Assembly (NCBI RefSeq): GCF_004352845.1
Contig: NZ_SJRX01000001.1
Location: 1-64,000 of the forward strand
Length of the DNA: 64,000 bases
Direction: 5' to 3'
From: Luteimonas terricola
GTDB taxonomy: Bacteria; Pseudomonadota; Gammaproteobacteria; Xanthomonadales; Xanthomonadaceae
Part shown: piece after piece, positions 27,496 through 38,223 of the stretch
Numbering within the stretch: the first letter of the stretch is position 1
Layout: each line of letters starts with the position of its first letter
Translations under genes and position numbers: made by a program
The notes under the pieces: generated by a model
Told to the model about the DNA's origin: nothing
What the model saw: the letters and a program-made list of their open reading frames with translations, nothing else
The model's database searches: none

Positions 27496-30335
27496 CCGAC
27501 GACAGCCAGCGCTACAAGCCGACCATCCTCCTGCCCGCGACGGCATTCCCCATGCGCGGCGACCTGCCGAAGCGGGAGCCGGACACGCTCGCGCGCTGGG
27601 AGGCGGACGGCCTGTACCAGCGCCTGCGCGAGCACGCCGCGGGCAGGCCGCGCTTCGTGCTCCACGACGGCCCGCCGTATGCCAACGGCGCGATCCACCT
27701 GGGCCATGCGGTCAACAAGATCCTCAAGGACATCATCGTCCGATCGAAGACGGTCGCCGGCTTCGACGCGCCCTATATCCCGGGCTGGGACTGCCACGGC
27801 CTGCCGATCGAGATCGCGATCGAGAAGAAGCACGGCAAGGTCGGCGTGAAGCTCGACGCCGCGGCCTTCCGCCAGGCCTGCCGCGAGTACGCGCTGGCGC
27901 AGGTCGAGCTGCAGAAGAAGGACTTCAAGCGCCTGGGCGTGCTTGGTGACTGGGACGATCCCTATCTTTCGCTGGACCCGCGCTTCGAGGCCGACGAAAT
28001 GCGCGCGCTGGCCAAGGTGATCGACAACGGCCACCTGGTGCGCGGCGCGAAGCCGGTGTACTGGTGCTTCGACTGCGGCTCGGCGCTGGCCGAGGCCGAG
28101 ATCGAATACCAGGACAAGGTGTCGCCGGCGGTGGACGTGGCCTATCCCGCGCGCGATCCGGCGGCCCTGGCACGCGCGTTCGGCGCGGTATTGCCCGACG
28201 GTGTCGAGGTCGCGGTGCCGATCTGGACCACCACGCCCTGGACGCTGCCGGCTTCGCTGGCGGTATCGCTGGGCCCGGACATCGAGTATTCGCTGGTCGA
28301 GGGCCCGGCACACGACGGGCGCCCGCGCTGGCTGCTGCTCGCCGCGTCGCTGGTGGAAAAAGTGCTGGCGCGCTACGGCGTCGACGGGGTCGTGGTGCAT
28401 GGCCACGCCACCGGCACCGCGCTGGAGCACATGCTGCTCGCGCATCCGTTCTATGCCGAACGCGACATCCCGCTGATCCTGGGTGGGCACGTCACCGACG
28501 ATGACGGCACCGGTGCCGTGCACACCGCGCCCGGCCACGGCCAGGAGGACTTCGCGGCCGCGCAGCACTACGGCATCAACGAGCGCTACACCGCCGGCCA
28601 GCTCAACCCGGTCGATGGGCGCGGCGTCTACCTGCCGTCCACGCCGGCCGCCAACGGCGTCGAACTGGCCGGCACGCACATCTGGAAGGCCAACGACGCC
28701 ATCGTCGAGCTGCTGCAGGCCAGCGGCGCGCTGCTGGCGCAGGCGAAGCTCGAGCACAGCTATCCGCACTGCTGGCGGCACCGCACGCCCGTGGCCTTCC
28801 GCGCCACGCCGCAGTGGTTCATCTCGATGGACAAGGCCGGGCTGCGCCGCGATGCGCTGGCCGCGATCGAGGGCGTGGAGTGGTTCCCCGGCTGGGGCGA
28901 GGCGCGCATCGCCGGCATGGTCGGGGGCCGGCCGGACTGGACGATCTCGCGCCAGCGCACCTGGGGCGTGCCGATCGCGCTGTTCATCCACCGCGAGAGC
29001 GGCGAGCCGCACCCGCGCTCCAGCGAGCTGATGCGCGCCGTGGCCGACCGGGTGGAGCAGGGCGGGATCGACGCCTGGCAGGCGCTGGATCCCGTCGAGC
29101 TGCTCGGCGATGACGCGCCGCAGTACGAGAAAGTCACCGACATCCTCGACGTCTGGTTCGATTCCGGCGTCACCCACGAGTGCGTGCTGGCCGCGCGCGG
29201 CCTGGGCAAGCCGGCCGACCTCTACCTGGAAGGCTCCGACCAGCACCGCGGCTGGTTCCAGTCGTCGCTGCTGACCGGCATCGCGATGGACAAGGCGGCG
29301 CCGTACCGGCAGTGCCTGACCCACGGCTTCACCGTGGACGAGCACGGCCGCAAGATGTCGAAGTCGCTCGGCAACGGCATCGAGCCGCAGGAAATCATGA
29401 AGACGCTCGGCGCCGACATCCTGCGCCTGTGGATCGCGTCCGCCGACTACAGCAACGAGATGTCGCTGTCGAAGGAGATCCTCAAGCGCAACGCCGATGC
29501 CTACCGCCGCATCCGCAATACCGCACGCTTCCTGCTCGGCAACCTGCATGGCTTCGATCCCGCTACGCACCTGCCGGCGCTGGACGACATGCTCCCGCTC
29601 GATCGCTGGATCGTGCATCGCGCCTGGGAAACCCAGGAGAAGATCGTCGATGCCTATGCGCGCTACGACTTCGCCGAGATCGTGCAGCTGCTGTTGAACT
29701 TCTGCAGCGTCGACCTGGGCTCGCTGTACCTCGACGTCACCAAGGACCGCCTGTACACGATGCGCGAGGACTCGCGCGGTCGCCGCAGCGCGCAGGGCGC
29801 GATGTACCGCATCAGCGAGGCCTTCACGCGCTGGATCGCGCCGATCCTGGCGTTCACGGCCGACGAGATGTGGGGCTACCTGCCGGGCGAGCGCGAAGGC
29901 AACGTGCTGTTCGCCACCTGGTACGAGGGCCTGGCCCCGCTGCCCGACGGTGCGCCGCTGTCCGCGCGCGAGTTCGACGACCTGCTGCGCCTGCGCGAGC
30001 AGGTGGCCAAGGTGCTGGAGCCGATGCGCGCCAGTGGCGAGATCGGCGCCGCGCTCGATGCCGAGATCACCCTGGCCTGCGGCGTGTCCGACCAGAACTG
30101 GCTGTCGGGCCTGCTCGACGAGCTGCGCTTCTTCTTCATCAGCGGCGACGTGAGGCTGGTGGCCGACGACGACGCCGAGGCGATCACGGTCGCGGCCGTG
30201 CCCACGGACAAGCCCAAGTGCGTGCGCTGCTGGCAGCGTCGCGGCGACATCGGCTCGGTCGCGGCGCATCCGGCGCTGTGCGCGCGCTGCGCATCCAACG
30301 TCGACGGACCGGGGGAGGACCGCCAATGGTTCTGA
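27492..30335 (+). CDS. ileS: Isoleucyl-tRNA synthetase
   Basis: A class I aminoacyl-tRNA synthetase of 947 residues that charges tRNA-Ile and edits valine. The HIGH motif appears as [19 protein letters not shown] as [11 protein letters not shown], and the C-terminal zinc ribbon as [10 protein letters not shown]...CARC. The GTG start at 27492 overlaps ribF. It also overlaps lspA by 10 bp, so ribF, ileS and lspA are translationally coupled. Confidence 0.97.
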   Translation: MTDDSQRYKPTILLPATAFPMRGDLPKREPDTLARWEADGLYQRLREHAAGRPRFVLHDGPPYANGAIHLGHAVNKILKDIIVRSKTVAGFDAPYIPGWDCHGLPIEIAIEKKHGKVGVKLDAAAFRQACREYALAQVELQKKDFKRLGVLGDWDDPYLSLDPRFEADEMRALAKVIDNGHLVRGAKPVYWCFDCGSALAEAEIEYQDKVSPAVDVAYPARDPAALARAFGAVLPDGVEVAVPIWTTTPWTLPASLAVSLGPDIEYSLVEGPAHDGRPRWLLLAASLVEKVLARYGVDGVVVHGHATGTALEHMLLAHPFYAERDIPLILGGHVTDDDGTGAVHTAPGHGQEDFAAAQHYGINERYTAGQLNPVDGRGVYLPSTPAANGVELAGTHIWKANDAIVELLQASGALLAQAKLEHSYPHCWRHRTPVAFRATPQWFISMDKAGLRRDALAAIEGVEWFPGWGEARIAGMVGGRPDWTISRQRTWGVPIALFIHRESGEPHPRSSELMRAVADRVEQGGIDAWQALDPVELLGDDAPQYEKVTDILDVWFDSGVTHECVLAARGLGKPADLYLEGSDQHRGWFQSSLLTGIAMDKAAPYRQCLTHGFTVDEHGRKMSKSLGNGIEPQEIMKTLGADILRLWIASADYSNEMSLSKEILKRNADAYRRIRNTARFLLGNLHGFDPATHLPALDDMLPLDRWIVHRAWETQEKIVDAYARYDFAEIVQLLLNFCSVDLGSLYLDVTKDRLYTMREDSRGRRSAQGAMYRISEAFTRWIAPILAFTADEMWGYLPGEREGNVLFATWYEGLAPLPDGAPLSAREFDDLLRLREQVAKVLEPMRASGEIGAALDAEITLACGVSDQNWLSGLLDELRFFFISGDVRLVADDDAEAITVAAVPTDKPKCVRCWQRRGDIGSVAAHPALCARCASNVDGPGEDRQWF

Positions 30336-30823
30336 AGCCCGGGCCCAACGCGCTGCCGTGGCTGCTGCTCTCGCTGCTGGTGCTGGTGCTCGACCAGCTC
30401 AGCAAGCAGTGGGTGCTGACCAGCCTGCCGGAATACACCGCAATCCCGGTGATCGACGGGTTCTGGAACTGGTACCGCACCTACAACACCGGCGCCGCGT
30501 TCAGCTTCCTGTCCGATGCCGGCGGCTGGCAGAAGTGGTTCTTCACCGTGCTGGCCTTCGGGATCAGCGGCCTGCTGGCGGTCTGGCTGTCGCGCACCCC
30601 GCGCAGCGACTGGCGCACGGCGCTGCCGTTCGCGCTGGTGATCGGCGGTGCCATCGGCAACGTGATCGACCGGCTGCTCCACGGCCACGTGATCGATTTC
30701 ATCCAGTGGCACTGGCGGGACCACTACTGGCCGGCCTTCAACATCGCCGACGCGGCGATCGTCGGCGGCGCCATCGGCATCGCCCTGTTCGGCTTCTTCG
30801 CCCCCAGGCCCAAGACCCCCTAG
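30326..30823 (+). CDS. lspA: Lipoprotein signal peptidase
   Basis: An inner-membrane aspartyl peptidase of 165 residues (signal peptidase II) that cleaves prolipoproteins. Four hydrophobic helices are visible, and the catalytic aspartates are in [16 protein letters not shown] and [16 protein letters not shown] lies upstream of the ATG at 30326. It is required for maturation of lipoproteins such as the one at 3106-4614. Confidence 0.96.
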   Translation: MVLKPGPNALPWLLLSLLVLVLDQLSKQWVLTSLPEYTAIPVIDGFWNWYRTYNTGAAFSFLSDAGGWQKWFFTVLAFGISGLLAVWLSRTPRSDWRTALPFALVIGGAIGNVIDRLLHGHVIDFIQWHWRDHYWPAFNIADAAIVGGAIGIALFGFFAPRPKTP

Positions 30824-30839
30824 AGGTACAATGGCGGGC

Positions 30840-31790
30840 ATGGATATCCTCCTCGCCAATCCCCGCGGTTTCTGCGCCGGCGTCGACCGTGCGATCGAGA
30901 TCGTCAAGCGCGCGATCGAAACCCTGGGTGCGCCGATCTACGTCCGCCACGAGGTGGTCCACAACCGCTACGTGGTCGACGACCTCAAGCAGCGCGGCGC
31001 GATCTTCGTCGAGGAGCTTGACGAGGTACCCGACGGCAATACGGTGATCTTCAGCGCCCACGGCGTCTCGCAGGCCGTGCGCAGCGAAGCCGACCGTCGC
31101 GGCCTGAAGGTGTTCGATGCCACGTGTCCGCTGGTGACCAAGGTGCACTTCGAGGTCGCGCGCCACTGCCGTGCCGGCCGCGACGTGGTGCTGATCGGCC
31201 ATGCCGGCCATCCCGAGGTCGAGGGCACGATGGGGCAGTGGAACCGGGAGCGGGGCAGCGGCTCCATCTACCTGGTCGAGGACGTGCAGGATGTCGGCGC
31301 ACTCGAGGTCGGGCAGCCGGAAAATCTCGCCTACACCACCCAGACCACGCTGTCGGTGGACGATACCCGCGGCGTGATCCAGGCCCTGCGCGAGCGCTTT
31401 CCAAAGGTCCAGGGGCCGAAGAACGACGACATCTGCTACGCCACCCAGAACCGCCAGGACGCTGTGCGCGAACTCGCCGCCGAGTGCGACCTGGTGCTGG
31501 TGGTGGGGTCGCCCAACAGCTCCAATTCCAACCGCCTGCGGGAGCTCGCCGAGCGCGTGGGCGTGGATGCCTACCTGATCGACGGCGCCGACGAAATCGA
31601 ACCGGACTGGGTCGTGGGCCGACGCCACATCGGCGTGACCGCGGGCGCGTCGGCGCCGGACGTGCTGGTCGAAGGCGTGTTGGCGCGGCTGTGCGAGCTC
31701 GGCGCCAGCGGCGTGCGCGAGCTGGCCGGTGAGCAGGAAAACATGGTGTTCGCCTTGCCGAAGGAGCTGCGGTTGCAGCTGGTCGACTGA
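30840..31790 (+). CDS. ispH: 4-hydroxy-3-methylbut-2-enyl diphosphate reductase
   Basis: The last enzyme of the MEP isoprenoid pathway, forming IPP and DMAPP. The 316-residue protein has the three 4Fe-4S cysteines in [19 protein letters not shown] and [11 protein letters not shown], plus the [10 protein letters not shown] and GASAPD motifs. The ATG at 30840 is preferred because GAGG lies 11 nt upstream; 30831 is too close to it. It ends the ribF-ileS-lspA-ispH run. Confidence 0.96.
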   Translation: MDILLANPRGFCAGVDRAIEIVKRAIETLGAPIYVRHEVVHNRYVVDDLKQRGAIFVEELDEVPDGNTVIFSAHGVSQAVRSEADRRGLKVFDATCPLVTKVHFEVARHCRAGRDVVLIGHAGHPEVEGTMGQWNRERGSGSIYLVEDVQDVGALEVGQPENLAYTTQTTLSVDDTRGVIQALRERFPKVQGPKNDDICYATQNRQDAVRELAAECDLVLVVGSPNSSNSNRLRELAERVGVDAYLIDGADEIEPDWVVGRRHIGVTAGASAPDVLVEGVLARLCELGASGVRELAGEQENMVFALPKELRLQLVD

Positions 31791-31850
31791 CGCGGCCACG
31801 CGCTACTTGCGCGAGACGCCGCGCGCCAGCCGTTAGCTCCGGTCAAAAGG

Positions 31851-31877
31851 AAAAGGCCGCCCCGCGGGCGGCCTTTT
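31851..31877. terminator. Bidirectional terminator between ispH and tRNA-Thr
   Basis: An AAAAGGCCGCC/GGCGGCCTTTT stem of about 11 bp can terminate ispH on the plus strand and tRNA-Thr on the minus strand. Confidence 0.85.
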
Positions 31878-31886
31878 CGATGGTGC

Positions 31887-31962
31887 TGGTGCCGGAAATA
31901 GGAATCGAACCTACGACCTACGCATTACGAATGCGCCGCTCTACCAACTGAGCTATTCCGGC
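31887..31962 (-). tRNA. tRNA-Thr (anticodon CGT)
   Basis: A 76-nt cloverleaf including encoded CCA. The acceptor stem is GCCGGAA/TTCCGGC, the D-arm has AGCTCAGTTGGTAGAGC, the anticodon loop is TTCGTAA with CGT, and the T-arm has GGTTCGATTCC. It reads ACG codons. Confidence 0.95.
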
Positions 31963-32006
31963 GGGGCCGCACATTGTAGGGGCGTGCCGGCGTCGCGGTC
32001 AAAGCA

Positions 32007-33671
32007 TCACACGCCCACGATCTCCAGCCCCGTGCGCAGGCGGTCGGCCAGGCGCATGGCCAGCGCGACGATGGTGAAGGTGGGGAAGGCCCAGCCGCCG
32101 GTGGGGAACACGGAACTGCCCGCCACGTGCAGGTTCTCCATCCCGTGGACCTTGCAGTCGCGGTCGACCACGCCGTCTTCGGGGCGTGCGGACATGCGGG
32201 TGGTGCCGATGTGGTGGGCGGTCCCCATGACCGCGGGCCGCAGCGCCGGGTCGCGGACCCAGGGTTCGGGCTCGAAGCGGCCGCCGCAGCAGCGGGCCGC
32301 CTCGTCGCCGAGCACGGAGGCGGCGGTGCGGTAGGAGGCGTAATCCAGGTCGGTGAAACGCCAGTCCACCCGCACCTTGCGCATGCCCATCGCGTCGCGT
32401 GAGTCGGCCAGGGTGATCCTGCTGTCGGGATTCGGGGACTGCTCGAAGTAGGCCATCAGATCCACGTGCCGGCAGCTGTCCACGGGGCGGTTGCGGAGTT
32501 TGCGCGCGACCGCACCGGCCACGTGGCCGGCGTTCATGCCCATGCGCAGCACCAGGTGCGCGCGTCGCACGTTGCCTGGAGGTGCGGGTCGGGACACTTT
32601 CGGCAGGCCCGCCGACAGTGCACGCTCCACCTTGTCTTCGACGTCGTCGCCGCCGGCAGCGGGGCGGAAGCTGGCACGCAGGTCGCGCAGGGCCTGCAGT
32701 CCGGGTGGGGTCGTGTCGGCGACCGGAATCGGCCGCGCGCGGGCATTGAGCAGGCGCAGCTGGCGCTGGGCGGCGTCGGCCAGAGCGAACTCGCGGTATA
32801 GAGAGTGCGGCCTGCGCTTGTCATCGCTGTCGTACGGTCGAAGCAGTGCGTGCAGGTCGCCATCCACGACCCGCCCCGCGACGCAGCGGGGATGGTCCAT
32901 GAAGTATCGTCCGACCTGGTCATGTCGATTGCCCAGGCCGCGCGGATAGATGCGGTTGGACTGCAGCAGCAGGCGTGCGTTCTCGATGCCGCCCGTGGCG
33001 AGCACGTAGTGGCGCGCGTGCACCACGCCGCGGCGTCCGGCCAGGCTGCCGATTTCAGCGGCCCGCACGTGGTCGGCGTCGGTTGCGGCGACCAGCTCCG
33101 TGAGATTGGCGTGCAACAGCAGGGTGATGTTGGCGGCGTTCTCGAACAGTTCCCGGTACCGGGACTGGAACATGACCGGGCTCAGGAAACACACGCGCTG
33201 GACGGTGTGCTCTTCCCGCAGGGGCAGCGAATCAACGAAGTCCGCGTTGCCGAATCCACCATCGCCGACATCGTGGCGCGGGTCGATCCCGAACACGTTC
33301 CTGGCGTGGCCGCCCCACACCGCGAGTTCATCGAAGTCGATCGGCCAGCCGCTTGAAGGGACCCAGTCGCGCGGCGCCATGTCCAGGCGCGCAAGCGGTA
33401 CGCAGCCCCCGCCCCACAGTCTGGAGCTGCCGCCGAGTGCCCGCAGGCGACACAGGCCGGGGTCGAAGTCGACCGGGCCGACCGACTCGCCGTCGTTGAG
33501 CGCCTGGGTCATGCGTTCGCTCTCGAGGCCCCCGCTCTCGAGCACGCATACGCTGAAGCGACTGTTTTCGAATGCGCTGGCGATCGCGATGCCGGCGGGC
33601 CCTGCGCCGATGATGCAGATATCGCATTGGTAGTTGTCGGGCGCCGATGGGTCGAGGTAGTCGAGGATCAA
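32007..33671 (-). CDS. GMC-family oxidoreductase
   Basis: A 554-residue FAD-dependent oxidoreductase. The N-terminal Rossmann motif is CDICIIGAGPAGIAIASAFE, with the flavin-linked GGSSRLWGGGC segment after it. The C-terminus has the GMC active-site region: MGTAHHIGTTRMS with the catalytic His pair, and VAGSSVFPTGGWAFPTFT. Such enzymes oxidise alcohols, sugars or sterols; the substrate here is unknown. It is monocistronic, flanked by tRNA-Thr and radA, with no obvious partner. Closest in style are GMC proteins found in polysaccharide or natural-product clusters. Confidence 0.85.
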   Translation of the reverse strand: MILDYLDPSAPDNYQCDICIIGAGPAGIAIASAFENSRFSVCVLESGGLESERMTQALNDGESVGPVDFDPGLCRLRALGGSSRLWGGGCVPLARLDMAPRDWVPSSGWPIDFDELAVWGGHARNVFGIDPRHDVGDGGFGNADFVDSLPLREEHTVQRVCFLSPVMFQSRYRELFENAANITLLLHANLTELVAATDADHVRAAEIGSLAGRRGVVHARHYVLATGGIENARLLLQSNRIYPRGLGNRHDQVGRYFMDHPRCVAGRVVDGDLHALLRPYDSDDKRRPHSLYREFALADAAQRQLRLLNARARPIPVADTTPPGLQALRDLRASFRPAAGGDDVEDKVERALSAGLPKVSRPAPPGNVRRAHLVLRMGMNAGHVAGAVARKLRNRPVDSCRHVDLMAYFEQSPNPDSRITLADSRDAMGMRKVRVDWRFTDLDYASYRTAASVLGDEAARCCGGRFEPEPWVRDPALRPAVMGTAHHIGTTRMSARPEDGVVDRDCKVHGMENLHVAGSSVFPTGGWAFPTFTIVALAMRLADRLRTGLEIVGV

Positions 33672-33837
33672 GAGGCGGTTCCTTCACGACGTCGCACGCC
33701 GTAAATGGCGGTGGCACCGATCTGTGACAACGCCAATCCGTTCCGGTAGCGGACACGTTTTCCCTTGTCGGAGGGCGAGTCTCGCTCCGCGCGACTGGCG
33801 ACCGGTATCCTGCCTTTCTTTCTTTCGGGTCTCCTTC

Positions 33838-35217
33838 ATGGCCAAGGCAAGGACGGCCTACGTCTGTACCGCGTGCGGCGCCGACTCCGGCAAGTGGCAG
33901 GGCCAGTGCGGCGCCTGCGGGGCCTGGGACACGCTGTCGGAAATCGTGCTCGAGTCCGCCGCTTCCGCGAAGGCGGCGGCGCCGGCGCGTCGCGGCGGCT
34001 GGGCGGGCAAGGTCGAGGCACCCAAGGTCACGCCGCTCAAGGACGTGCGCCAGGCCGACGACCTGCGCGTGTCCACCGGCATCGGCGAGTTCGACCGCGT
34101 GCTCGGCGGCGGCCTGGTCGAGGGCGCGGTGGTGCTGGTGGGCGGCGACCCCGGCATCGGCAAGTCCACCCTGCTGCTGCAGGCCGTGGCAAGCATGTCT
34201 TCCGAGCTGCCGGGGCTGTACGTGACCGGGGAGGAGTCGCTGGCGCAGGTGGCGGGTCGCGGCAAGCGCCTCGGGCTGCCGCTCGACGGAGTGAACGCGC
34301 TGGCCGAGACCTGCGTCGAGCACATCCTCGGCCACGCCGCCAGGCTCCGGCCCAAGCTGATCGTGGCCGACTCCGTGCAGACGCTGTGGACCGAGACGCT
34401 CACTGCGGCCCCCGGTTCGGTCAGCCAGGTGCGCGAGTCCGCCGCGCGGCTGGTGCGCTACGCCAAGGAGACCGGAACCGCGGTGTTCCTCGTCGGCCAC
34501 GTCACCAAGGAGGGTGGCATCGCCGGCCCGCGCGTGCTCGAGCACATGGTCGACGCGGTGCTGTACTTCGAGGGCGATTCCGGCAGCCGCTTCCGCGTGC
34601 TGCGCGCGTTCAAGAACCGCTTCGGCGCGGTCAACGAGCTCGGCGTGTTCGCGATGGGCGACAAGGGCCTGAAGGAGGTGCCGAACCCGTCGGCGATCTT
34701 CCTGTCCGGCGGTTCGCGCCAGCCCGGCAGCTGCGTGATGGTGACCCGCGAGGGCACGCGGCCGCTGCTGGTCGAAGTGCAGGCGCTGGTCGACAGTTCG
34801 CCCTTGTCCAACCCGCGGCGCGTGGCCGTGGGCATGGAGCAGAACCGGCTGGCGATGCTGCTGGCGGTGCTGCATCGCCACGGCGGCATCGCGGTCGGCG
34901 ACCAGGACGTCTTCGTCAACGTGGTCGGCGGCATCCGGGTGCAGGAGACGGCCGCCGACCTGCCGGTGCTGCTGGCGGTGTTGTCGTCGCTGCAGGACCG
35001 GGCGCTGGCGGAGAAGACCGTGGCCTTCGGCGAGGTCGGCCTGTCGGGCGAGATCCGCCCGGTGCCCAACGGCGAGGAGCGGCTGAAGGAGGCCGCGACC
35101 CACGGTTTCAAGCGCGCGATCGTGCCGAAGGCGAACGCCCCGAAATCCGGATCGTACAAGGGCCTGGACGTGGTGGCGGTGGAGCGGCTGGCCGACGCCA
35201 TCGACGCTGCAGGCTAG
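33838..35217 (+). CDS. radA: DNA repair protein RadA
   Basis: A RecA-related ATPase of 459 residues that promotes branch migration in recombination. It has the N-terminal zinc finger CTACGADSGKWQGQCGACG, Walker A GGDPGIGKSTLL, the KNRFG motif (FKNRFGAVNEL) and a C-terminal Lon-like domain (GEVGLSGEIRPV). The ATG at 33838 gives the family length. Confidence 0.97.
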   Translation: MAKARTAYVCTACGADSGKWQGQCGACGAWDTLSEIVLESAASAKAAAPARRGGWAGKVEAPKVTPLKDVRQADDLRVSTGIGEFDRVLGGGLVEGAVVLVGGDPGIGKSTLLLQAVASMSSELPGLYVTGEESLAQVAGRGKRLGLPLDGVNALAETCVEHILGHAARLRPKLIVADSVQTLWTETLTAAPGSVSQVRESAARLVRYAKETGTAVFLVGHVTKEGGIAGPRVLEHMVDAVLYFEGDSGSRFRVLRAFKNRFGAVNELGVFAMGDKGLKEVPNPSAIFLSGGSRQPGSCVMVTREGTRPLLVEVQALVDSSPLSNPRRVAVGMEQNRLAMLLAVLHRHGGIAVGDQDVFVNVVGGIRVQETAADLPVLLAVLSSLQDRALAEKTVAFGEVGLSGEIRPVPNGEERLKEAATHGFKRAIVPKANAPKSGSYKGLDVVAVERLADAIDAAG

Positions 35218-35239
35218 TGGCGCAGCCCTGTGGGAGCGG

Positions 35240-36019
35240 TCAGACCCGCTGCAGCACCAGCTCCAGCACGAACTTGCTGCCGAAGAAGGCAAGCACCAGC
35301 AGCGCCATCGCCGCCAGGGTCCAGTGCACCGCCGCGCGCCCGCGCCAGCCGCGGCGCCAGCGGCCCAGCAGCAGCACACCGAACACCAGCCACGACAGCA
35401 CGCTGAGCACGGTCTTGTGCAGCAGGTGCTGGGCCAGCAGGTCCTCGACGAACAGGGCGCCGGTCAACAGGGTGGCGCTGAGCAGTACGAAGCCGGTGGC
35501 GATGGTGCGGAAGAGCAGGGTTTCCAGCTCGACCAGGGGTGGCAGCGCGCGCAGCCAGTCGTGGATCTCGCGGCGGCTCAGGGCGCGCTCCTGCAGCCAC
35601 AGCATCACCGCGAGCAGCGCGGCCACGGCCAGGGTCGCGTAGGCGAGCAGGGCCATCCAGGCGTGCAGTTGCAGGCGCCAGTCGAGCGGCTCCGGCGGAA
35701 GGTGGCCGCGGAGGTGGTTGGCGAGCAGCACCAGCGCCGCAAGCGGGAACACCACCACGCCGAGCGAGGCCATGCGCCCGCGCGCGCCGACGATCGTGGT
35801 CAGCGCCGCCATGCCCAGCGTCACGAGTGAAATCGCGGCGAAGAAGTGCATGTCCGCGCCTCCGAGCTCGCGCCAGGCCAGCACGTGCTCCAGGGCGTGC
35901 ATCAGCATCGCGCCGGCAGCGACCGCAAGCCATGCGCGGCCGCCGCCGCGCCGGATCCCGGCCACCAGCAGGCCGGTGGCCACGAGATAGAGTGCGATCG
36001 AGACGAGGACGGGAATCAT
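35240..36019 (-). CDS. Cytochrome c assembly protein family (YpjD/CcsA-like)
   Basis: A 259-residue polytopic membrane protein with about eight hydrophobic helices. The pattern LQLHAWMALLAYATLA and HKTVLSVLSWLVFGVLL matches the CcsA/YpjD heme-handling family, with conserved His residues in the membrane. In this group the gene often lies near ffh, which is found 4.8 kb away here. A precise role in heme delivery is inferred. It is transcribed divergently from the moa operon. Confidence 0.8.
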   Translation of the reverse strand: MIPVLVSIALYLVATGLLVAGIRRGGGRAWLAVAAGAMLMHALEHVLAWRELGGADMHFFAAISLVTLGMAALTTIVGARGRMASLGVVVFPLAALVLLANHLRGHLPPEPLDWRLQLHAWMALLAYATLAVAALLAVMLWLQERALSRREIHDWLRALPPLVELETLLFRTIATGFVLLSATLLTGALFVEDLLAQHLLHKTVLSVLSWLVFGVLLLGRWRRGWRGRAAVHWTLAAMALLVLAFFGSKFVLELVLQRV

Positions 36020-36112
36020 CCGCGCAGTGTCGCATAGCGCGTGACCCGCCTGAACGGGTAGCGACGCCCCGCGCGTCGAGCAGCTATGCTGGCGGCAAGC
36101 GGGGCCGCGACC

Positions 36113-36215
36113 CCGTGAACCTCCAAGCCCGGCCGCCTGTGTCCTTCGTGATATGGCAACCGGGCCGTGGCCTTCACGGGCCACCGGGTCGGACTGGAAA
36201 CGGGCCGGCCTCCCT
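36113..36215 (+). promoter_or_regulatory. Putative molybdenum cofactor (Moco) riboswitch
   Basis: The 216-bp leader of moaA contains a structured region. A closing stem pairs CCGGCC (36129-36134) with GGCCGG (36203-36208), an internal hairpin pairs GTGGCC (36167-36172) with GGCCAC (36179-36184), and a GGAAAC loop-like segment (36195-36201) sits before the 3' stem. These features and the position before moaA fit the Moco RNA family. It would repress the operon when cofactor is abundant. Confidence 0.55.
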
Positions 36216-36235
36216 GTATCGGAATGGAGCACAAC

Positions 36236-37216
36236 ATGGCATCCCTGGTCGATCGTTTCGGGCGGTCGTTTCCCTATCTGCGCCTCTCGCTGACGGAGGC
36301 GTGCAACTACCGTTGCAGCTATTGCCTGCCCGACGGCTATCAGGCCGAGGGGCGTTCGCGCTTCCTCGAACTCGACGAAGTCCGGCGCCTGGTGCGCGGC
36401 TTCGCCGCCCTGGGCATGAGCAAGATCCGCCTCACCGGTGGCGAGCCCACCTTGCGCAAGGACCTGTTGCCGATCATCGGCGCGGTGTCCGCGGTGCCGG
36501 GTATCCGCCGCATCGCCATCACCACCAACGGCACCCTGCTGCCGAGGCACATCGGCGCCTGGCGCGACGCCGGGCTGACCGCGCTCAACGTCAGCCTGGA
36601 CACCCTCGACCCGCTGCGCTTCCACGCCATCACCGGCCACGACCGCTTTGCCGAGGTCACCGAGGGCGTGGAGATGGCGCTGGGCCTCGGCTTCGATTCG
36701 GTCAAGCTCAACGCCGTACTGCTGCGCGGCCGCAATGACGACGAACTGCCGGCCTGGTTCGACTACCTGCGCGAGCGCGACATCGCCATCCGCTTCATCG
36801 AGCTGATGCGCACCGGCGACAACCTCGAGTTCTTCGAGCGCCACCACCTGCGCGCCGAAGCCCTGGAAGAGCAGATCGTCGAAGCCGGCTGGACGCTGCG
36901 CCCGCGCGCGCCCGACGCCGGCCCCGCGCGTGAGTACTCGCATCCGGACTACCGCGGTCGCATCGGCATCATCGCGCCGTACTCGAAGGATTTCTGCGCC
37001 GGCTGCAACCGCCTGCGGGTGACCGCGCGCGGCGACCTGCGGCTGTGCCTGTTCGGTGACTTCGGCATCGGCCTGCGCGAGCTGCTGCAGTCCGACGACG
37101 ACTTCGACGCCCTGGTCGCGCGCATCAGCACGCAGCTCGGACTGAAGGCCGCCGGCCATGGCCTGCACCAGGGCGAGACCGGGCTGACCCCGCACCTGGC
37201 GTCCATCGGAGGATGA
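36236..37216 (+). CDS. moaA: GTP 3',8-cyclase MoaA
   Basis: A radical-SAM enzyme of 326 residues that starts molybdopterin synthesis from GTP with MoaC. The N-terminal cluster motif is CNYRCSYC and the C-terminal second cluster is CAGCNRLRVTARGDLRLC. The GGAG at 36226 is 6 nt from the ATG at 36236. It is the first gene of a tightly overlapping operon moaA-moaC/mogA-moeA-moaD-moaE and lies behind a probable Moco riboswitch. Confidence 0.96.
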   Translation: MASLVDRFGRSFPYLRLSLTEACNYRCSYCLPDGYQAEGRSRFLELDEVRRLVRGFAALGMSKIRLTGGEPTLRKDLLPIIGAVSAVPGIRRIAITTNGTLLPRHIGAWRDAGLTALNVSLDTLDPLRFHAITGHDRFAEVTEGVEMALGLGFDSVKLNAVLLRGRNDDELPAWFDYLRERDIAIRFIELMRTGDNLEFFERHHLRAEALEEQIVEAGWTLRPRAPDAGPAREYSHPDYRGRIGIIAPYSKDFCAGCNRLRVTARGDLRLCLFGDFGIGLRELLQSDDDFDALVARISTQLGLKAAGHGLHQGETGLTPHLASIGG

Positions 37217-38223
37217 ACCACGCAATGACCGAACCGCGCGCAGCGGCCTTCCACATGGCCGACATCCGCAACAAGCGACCCACGCGCCGGCGCGCGGTGG
37301 CGGTGGGCGAGCTGCTCGCGGGGGCGGAGGCCTTCCCGCTGATCGTCGAGCGTCGCCTGCCCAAGGGCGACGCCCTGGTGATGGCCGAGGTGGCCGGGCT
37401 GCAGGGCGCGAAGATGGCGTCGGCGCTGATGCCGCTGTGCCATCCGCTGCCGCTGGAGCTGGTGCAGGTGCGCTGCGTGCCGGTGCCCGAGCGCAACGCC
37501 ATCCGCGTGTACTGCGAATGCGCGACAGAGGCGCGCACCGGCGTCGAGATGGAGGCCCTGGCCGGCGCCAACGCCGCGCTGCTGACGCTCTACGACCTGA
37601 CCAAGCCGGTGGAGCCGGCGCTGGGCATCGACGGCATCCGCCTGCTGTTCAAGGAGGGCGGCAAGAGCGGGCTGTGGCTGCATCCCGAAGGCATGGACGA
37701 TGACGAGCTGGCGCACTACCGGCCGCGTGACATCGCCCGCCTGGACGACGTGCCCTGCGCGGTGCTGACGCTCAGCGATCGTGCCAGCCGGGGCGAATAC
37801 GAGGACCGCTCCGGCCCCGTGCTGGTCGAGGGCCTGCGCCGCCTGGGCGCGCGGGTGGCCGATCCGGAGGTACTGCCCGACGGCATCGAACCCCTGGCCG
37901 CGCGCCTGCGCGCGCTGGCCGGCGAGGGCGTGCGCATCTGCCTGTGCACCGGCGGCACCGGACTGGGACCGAACGACGCCACGCCCGAAGCGCTGCGCAG
38001 GGTCGCCGACCGCAGCATTGATGGCCTGGCCGAGATGTTCCGCAGCGAAAGCGCGAAGCACACCCCGCTGGCCTGGCTGAGCCGCGCCGAGGTGGTGCAG
38101 GTCGGCGGCATGCTGGTCTTCGCCCTGCCGGGCAGCCAGCGCGCGGCGAAGCAGGGCATGGATATCCTCGCGCCGCTGCTGGCGCACGCGCTGGCCATGG
38201 TCGACGGCGAGGGGCATCCGTGA
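37213..38223 (+). CDS. MoaC-MogA/MoaB fusion
   Basis: A 336-residue bifunctional protein. Residues 1-165 are MoaC (cyclic pyranopterin monophosphate synthase) with MPLCHPLPLE and the GGKSG end motif. Residues 175-336 are a MogA/MoaB-type molybdopterin adenylyltransferase with VLTLSDRASRGEYEDRSG and CTGGTGLGPNDATPEA. The fusion joins an early and a late step of cofactor synthesis. The MoaC segment reads DLTKPVEPALGIDG where many MoaC have a CKAVD-type sequence. It overlaps moaA by 4 bp. Confidence 0.95.
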   Translation: MNHAMTEPRAAAFHMADIRNKRPTRRRAVAVGELLAGAEAFPLIVERRLPKGDALVMAEVAGLQGAKMASALMPLCHPLPLELVQVRCVPVPERNAIRVYCECATEARTGVEMEALAGANAALLTLYDLTKPVEPALGIDGIRLLFKEGGKSGLWLHPEGMDDDELAHYRPRDIARLDDVPCAVLTLSDRASRGEYEDRSGPVLVEGLRRLGARVADPEVLPDGIEPLAARLRALAGEGVRICLCTGGTGLGPNDATPEALRRVADRSIDGLAEMFRSESAKHTPLAWLSRAEVVQVGGMLVFALPGSQRAAKQGMDILAPLLAHALAMVDGEGHP

